From Lewinellaceae bacterium (GTDB lineage Bacteria > Bacteroidota > Bacteroidia > Chitinophagales > Saprospiraceae): a stretch of 64,000 nt of DNA. The notes under the pieces are model-generated. The model saw nothing but the letters and a program-made list of their open reading frames with translations, was not told the origin of the DNA and did no database searches. Made by a program: the position numbers and the translations under genes. Positions 61,734 through 64,000 of this stretch are shown in pieces; position 1 is the first letter of the stretch, and every line of letters starts with the position of its first letter. Location of the stretch: assembly GCA_020636405.1 (NCBI GenBank), contig JACJXW010000004.1, forward strand, positions 62,001 through 126,000. The letters run 5' to 3'.

Positions 61734-62135
61734 GTGTGTTGAGGTGTAAGTAATAATTCAGGCGCTAATGGAACAGGAGCGTAGCGACTGATGAATGAAA
61801 TGGAATACAGGAGCGCTTGAAGGGGCCCTCTTTAAGCGGCAATTTTCCATTGCCGCTTAAATTTGAGCTCTTTTTTATACTCAAATTAATTTTTGTCCAC
61901 CTGCTTAAATGACTGGTTACTGGGCAGAAATGGTGAGATAGATCAAGTCGGAATTCGGAAATTAGCTCTTGAAAATCAAGGGCTTATAACTTGATATTAT
62001 CGCTTCTTTATGTCCGGATCTAGACATATGGAAAAGCGCGGTGACGTGCTGGCTGACAGCAGTCACGCCAGGGTAGAAATATCCGAAAATACCGGCAGGC
62101 TTTGGTTTACAATGTTATCTCCTTATTCCCAAATC
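61734..62135. other. 402-bp intergenic region before the outer-membrane protein gene
   Basis: Contains the operon terminator at 61831-61861 and AT-rich DNA further right that should hold the next promoter. An upstream open frame from 62010 is probably not translated. No other element was recognised. Confidence 0.6.
61831..61861 (+). terminator. terminator after the ABC ATPase gene
   Basis: Perfect 12-bp arms TTTAAGCGGCAA/TTGCCGCTTAAA with a 7-base loop are followed by TTTGAGCTCTTTTTT. Confidence 0.8.
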
Positions 62136-63317
62136 ATGAGAAGATTAATCCTTGTTTTCCTGTTGTTTTTGCCCTTTTGGGGGAGGGCTCAGGAGGATAA
62201 GCCCCGAAACTGGTCTTTCAATGGCTACGTTAAGAACATGCAAACGCTGCTGTTCTTCAATGATGCCTTTCCGGACTTCAAACAGGGTGCTTTGGTAGAT
62301 ACTTTTTTGCAGGACAACCTCATTCACCACCGCCTCAACTTCCGCTGGCAGGTGAAGGATGAGCTGAGATTGTATGCGGACTTGCGCACGCGGGTCTTCT
62401 ACGGTGACCTGGTCCGGGCGACCCCCGATTATGGGGCGGCGATCGATGACGTCAACAACGATTATTTTGACCTTTCGACGGTGCTGCTGGACGAAGAGGC
62501 CTGGGTCGTGCATACGATGATCGATCGCTTGTATCTGGAATACTTCAAGGGAGACTGGGAAGTGCGCCTGGGCCGGCAGCGCATCAACTGGGGCATCAGT
62601 ACAGTTTGGAACCCGAATGATATTTTCAACGCCTTCGCTTTTACCGATTTCGATTACGAAGAGCGCCCCGGCAGCGATGCCCTCCGGGTGAAATACTATA
62701 CTGGCTTTGCCTCCAGCCTGGAACTGGCCGTGCAGGCCTTTGACCGGTGGGACGAGGCCACCATTGCCGGCTTGTGGAAGTTCAATAAGGGGACTTATGA
62801 CTTTCAGGTGCTGGCCGGTTATACCCAGCAGGACCTGGCCCTTGGAGGCGGCTGGGCCGGCAACCTCGACGATGCCGGGCTGAAAGGGGAGTTTACCTAT
62901 TTTTTACCCCTCAATGATAGCAGGCAGGAATCTTTTGCTGCAACGGTTGGAGTCGACTATTCCTTTTCTAATTCCCTGTACCTCAATACCGGCTACCTCT
63001 ACAACAGCCGGGGAAGTACCAATGCCAGTGTGGCCAACCTGTTCAATTTTGAATTGTCGGCCCGCAATCTCTATCCTTACCGGCACGGCATTTTTGCCCA
63101 GGTTTCTTATCCTTTCACTCCATTGCTCAACGGAGGCGCGGCTTTTATATACAGCCCCGTAGAGGTACATGCCCTGTTTGTCAACCCGACGCTGACGCTT
63201 TCGGTAGCAGACAACTGGGGGCTCGACCTGGTGGGGCAGCTCATTTTTGATAAGGAAGAGAAAGGGTATACCAGCCCGATACAGGCCTTCTTTCTGAGGC
63301 TCAAATTCAGCTACTAA
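62136..63317 (+). CDS. outer-membrane beta-barrel protein (DUF1302-like context)
   Basis: The start is ATG 62136, where the signal peptide MRRLILVFLLFLPFWGRAQ begins; product 393 aa. Alternating aromatic strands run throughout (RLNFRWQVKDELRLYADLRTRVFY, WEVRLGRQRINWGISTVWNPNDIF, LEYFKGDW), and the last strand AFFLRLKFSY ends in Tyr, as outer-membrane barrels do. The RQRINWG...WNPNDIFNAF block recalls DUF1302-type barrels that accompany LolA-like proteins and MMPL or ABC exporters. It could be the outer-membrane acceptor of the upstream system, although it has its own transcript. Confidence 0.82.
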   Translation: MRRLILVFLLFLPFWGRAQEDKPRNWSFNGYVKNMQTLLFFNDAFPDFKQGALVDTFLQDNLIHHRLNFRWQVKDELRLYADLRTRVFYGDLVRATPDYGAAIDDVNNDYFDLSTVLLDEEAWVVHTMIDRLYLEYFKGDWEVRLGRQRINWGISTVWNPNDIFNAFAFTDFDYEERPGSDALRVKYYTGFASSLELAVQAFDRWDEATIAGLWKFNKGTYDFQVLAGYTQQDLALGGGWAGNLDDAGLKGEFTYFLPLNDSRQESFAATVGVDYSFSNSLYLNTGYLYNSRGSTNASVANLFNFELSARNLYPYRHGIFAQVSYPFTPLLNGGAAFIYSPVEVHALFVNPTLTLSVADNWGLDLVGQLIFDKEEKGYTSPIQAFFLRLKFSY

Positions 63318-63331
63318 GCGAGTAGTAGTAG

Positions 63332-63994
63332 TTAATCACTGAAGATCCAGCCGTTGCGTTGCGCTCCGTTGGCGGTGACGTAGGAAACCTCATGCCAATA
63401 GCCCCGCAGGCGGACGGATTCTCCGGTTTCGGAATCGAGCCGGTACTCATCGCGGTTCGTGCGTCGAATCTTGCTGAAGTATTTGATCTCATCCTGAGCG
63501 AGGGAAAGGAGGGGAGCGCGGAAATTTTTATCGTCGAATATGCAGATCTGCCTGCCATAGAGGGCGTTCTGGTTGTTGCTGATCCGAACGGCGGAGGGCG
63601 TCTGTTGGTATTGCGATAACTGAGAAGCCTTGCGCATATTGATCAGGGTATTGGCGCCGAGAGGGATCTCCTTGTCCTTGCCGGAGGTAATGATGTGTTT
63701 TTTAAGAACCGAGTATCCCGGTTTCATGAAATAAATAAAAGCCGGTTCGCCTTCCACCACATTGAAACGCAGGCGAAAGCTCCCGTCTCGGGAAGTGGGT
63801 TCGGTGTATTTGGACATCAGGCCCCAGTCGAGGTTGTCGTTCTTTTCTTTAACGACGGCCACCTGAACGCTCTCCAGGCCCTGGCCCTGGTACATTACTT
63901 TACCGGAAACCACGACGAAAACTTCCTGCTTTCGGAATGCGAAAAAGAGACAGGCAAGGAGGATCAGTGCTACTAAAGGAAGGGTCCTTCTCAT
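63332..63994 (-). CDS. exported protein with regulatory-type beta-sandwich and SH3-like end
   Basis: This is a 220-aa protein with an N-terminal signal or anchor (PLVALILLACLFFAF). A carboxypeptidase-regulatory-like sandwich spans about 28-110 (VSGKVMYQGQGLESVQVAVV...DGSFRLRFNVVEGEPAFIYFMKPGY). The C-terminal 50 residues resemble a bacterial SH3 unit (SVRLRGYWHEVSYVTANGAQRNGWIFSD). It is convergent with the barrel gene and ends 15 bp from it. The function is unknown. Confidence 0.75.
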   Translation of the reverse strand: MRRTLPLVALILLACLFFAFRKQEVFVVVSGKVMYQGQGLESVQVAVVKEKNDNLDWGLMSKYTEPTSRDGSFRLRFNVVEGEPAFIYFMKPGYSVLKKHIITSGKDKEIPLGANTLINMRKASQLSQYQQTPSAVRISNNQNALYGRQICIFDDKNFRAPLLSLAQDEIKYFSKIRRTNRDEYRLDSETGESVRLRGYWHEVSYVTANGAQRNGWIFSD

Positions 63995-64000
63995 GGTTTT

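Overview
The window looks like a chromosomal segment of a Bacteroidota bacterium, most likely of the Saprospiria (Lewinella/Phaeodactylibacter-like). Evidence: Bacteroidota-type promoter elements (TAnnTTTG) with few recognisable Shine-Dalgarno sites, a T9SS-sorted secreted protease, DUF4292 and choice-of-anchor I proteins, a clpX-clpP-tig cluster, a one-cysteine DksA-like protein next to lspA, and a bifunctional Rel/Spo enzyme. GC content appears close to 50 percent. The taxon is inferred from gene content only.

Layout. 1-9 kb: end of a beta-CASP nuclease-like gene, an exonuclease-fold protein, an M29 aminopeptidase, hflX, then a leftward envelope cluster (nucleotidyltransferase, TPR protein, DUF4292 lipoprotein, EnvC-like LytM protein). 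9-19 kb: pyk, then rightward acpP-fabF and rnc, a SWIM protein, an OmpA/PD40 protein and a DksA-like regulator. 19-31 kb: lspA, two tandem ArsR-type repressors, divergent tsaB/prfA, a choice-of-anchor I protein, truA, a DoxX-like protein, and clpX, clpP and tig. 31-32.3 kb: a tRNA-Leu and two truncated gene remnants joined head to head. 32-42.7 kb: rsh, a Fur-family regulator, a STAS protein, purA, an orphan membrane protein, a lipoprotein-type methyltransferase, a PBP4-type carboxypeptidase and fahA. 42.7-48.7 kb: two large secreted peptidases. 48.9-55.7 kb: an accessory-looking block with two orphan proteins, a divergent 508-aa orphan, a SLATT/DUF4231 membrane protein and a PGDYG-like partner. 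55.8-64 kb: metF, a TetR-controlled operon (LolA-like protein, two FtsX-type permeases, an ABC ATPase), a beta-barrel protein, and a final exported protein.

The core genes are ordinary. The less expected features are these: (i) intergenic islands of 7-8 bp tandem repeats and a shared 52-bp palindromic element, mostly abutting stop codons, with one 8-mer unit found at two loci 43 kb apart and giving G-quadruplex-capable transcripts; (ii) the LRR/TPR deletion scar beside the tRNA gene; (iii) the SLATT/PGDYG/508-aa block, the best candidate for an undescribed conflict or stress module; (iv) the TetR-LolA-like-ABC-barrel module, whose operator overlaps the promoter; (v) a methyltransferase that carries a lipobox.

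All family assignments are by reading motifs and protein character. No similarity search, structure prediction or RNA folding was run.
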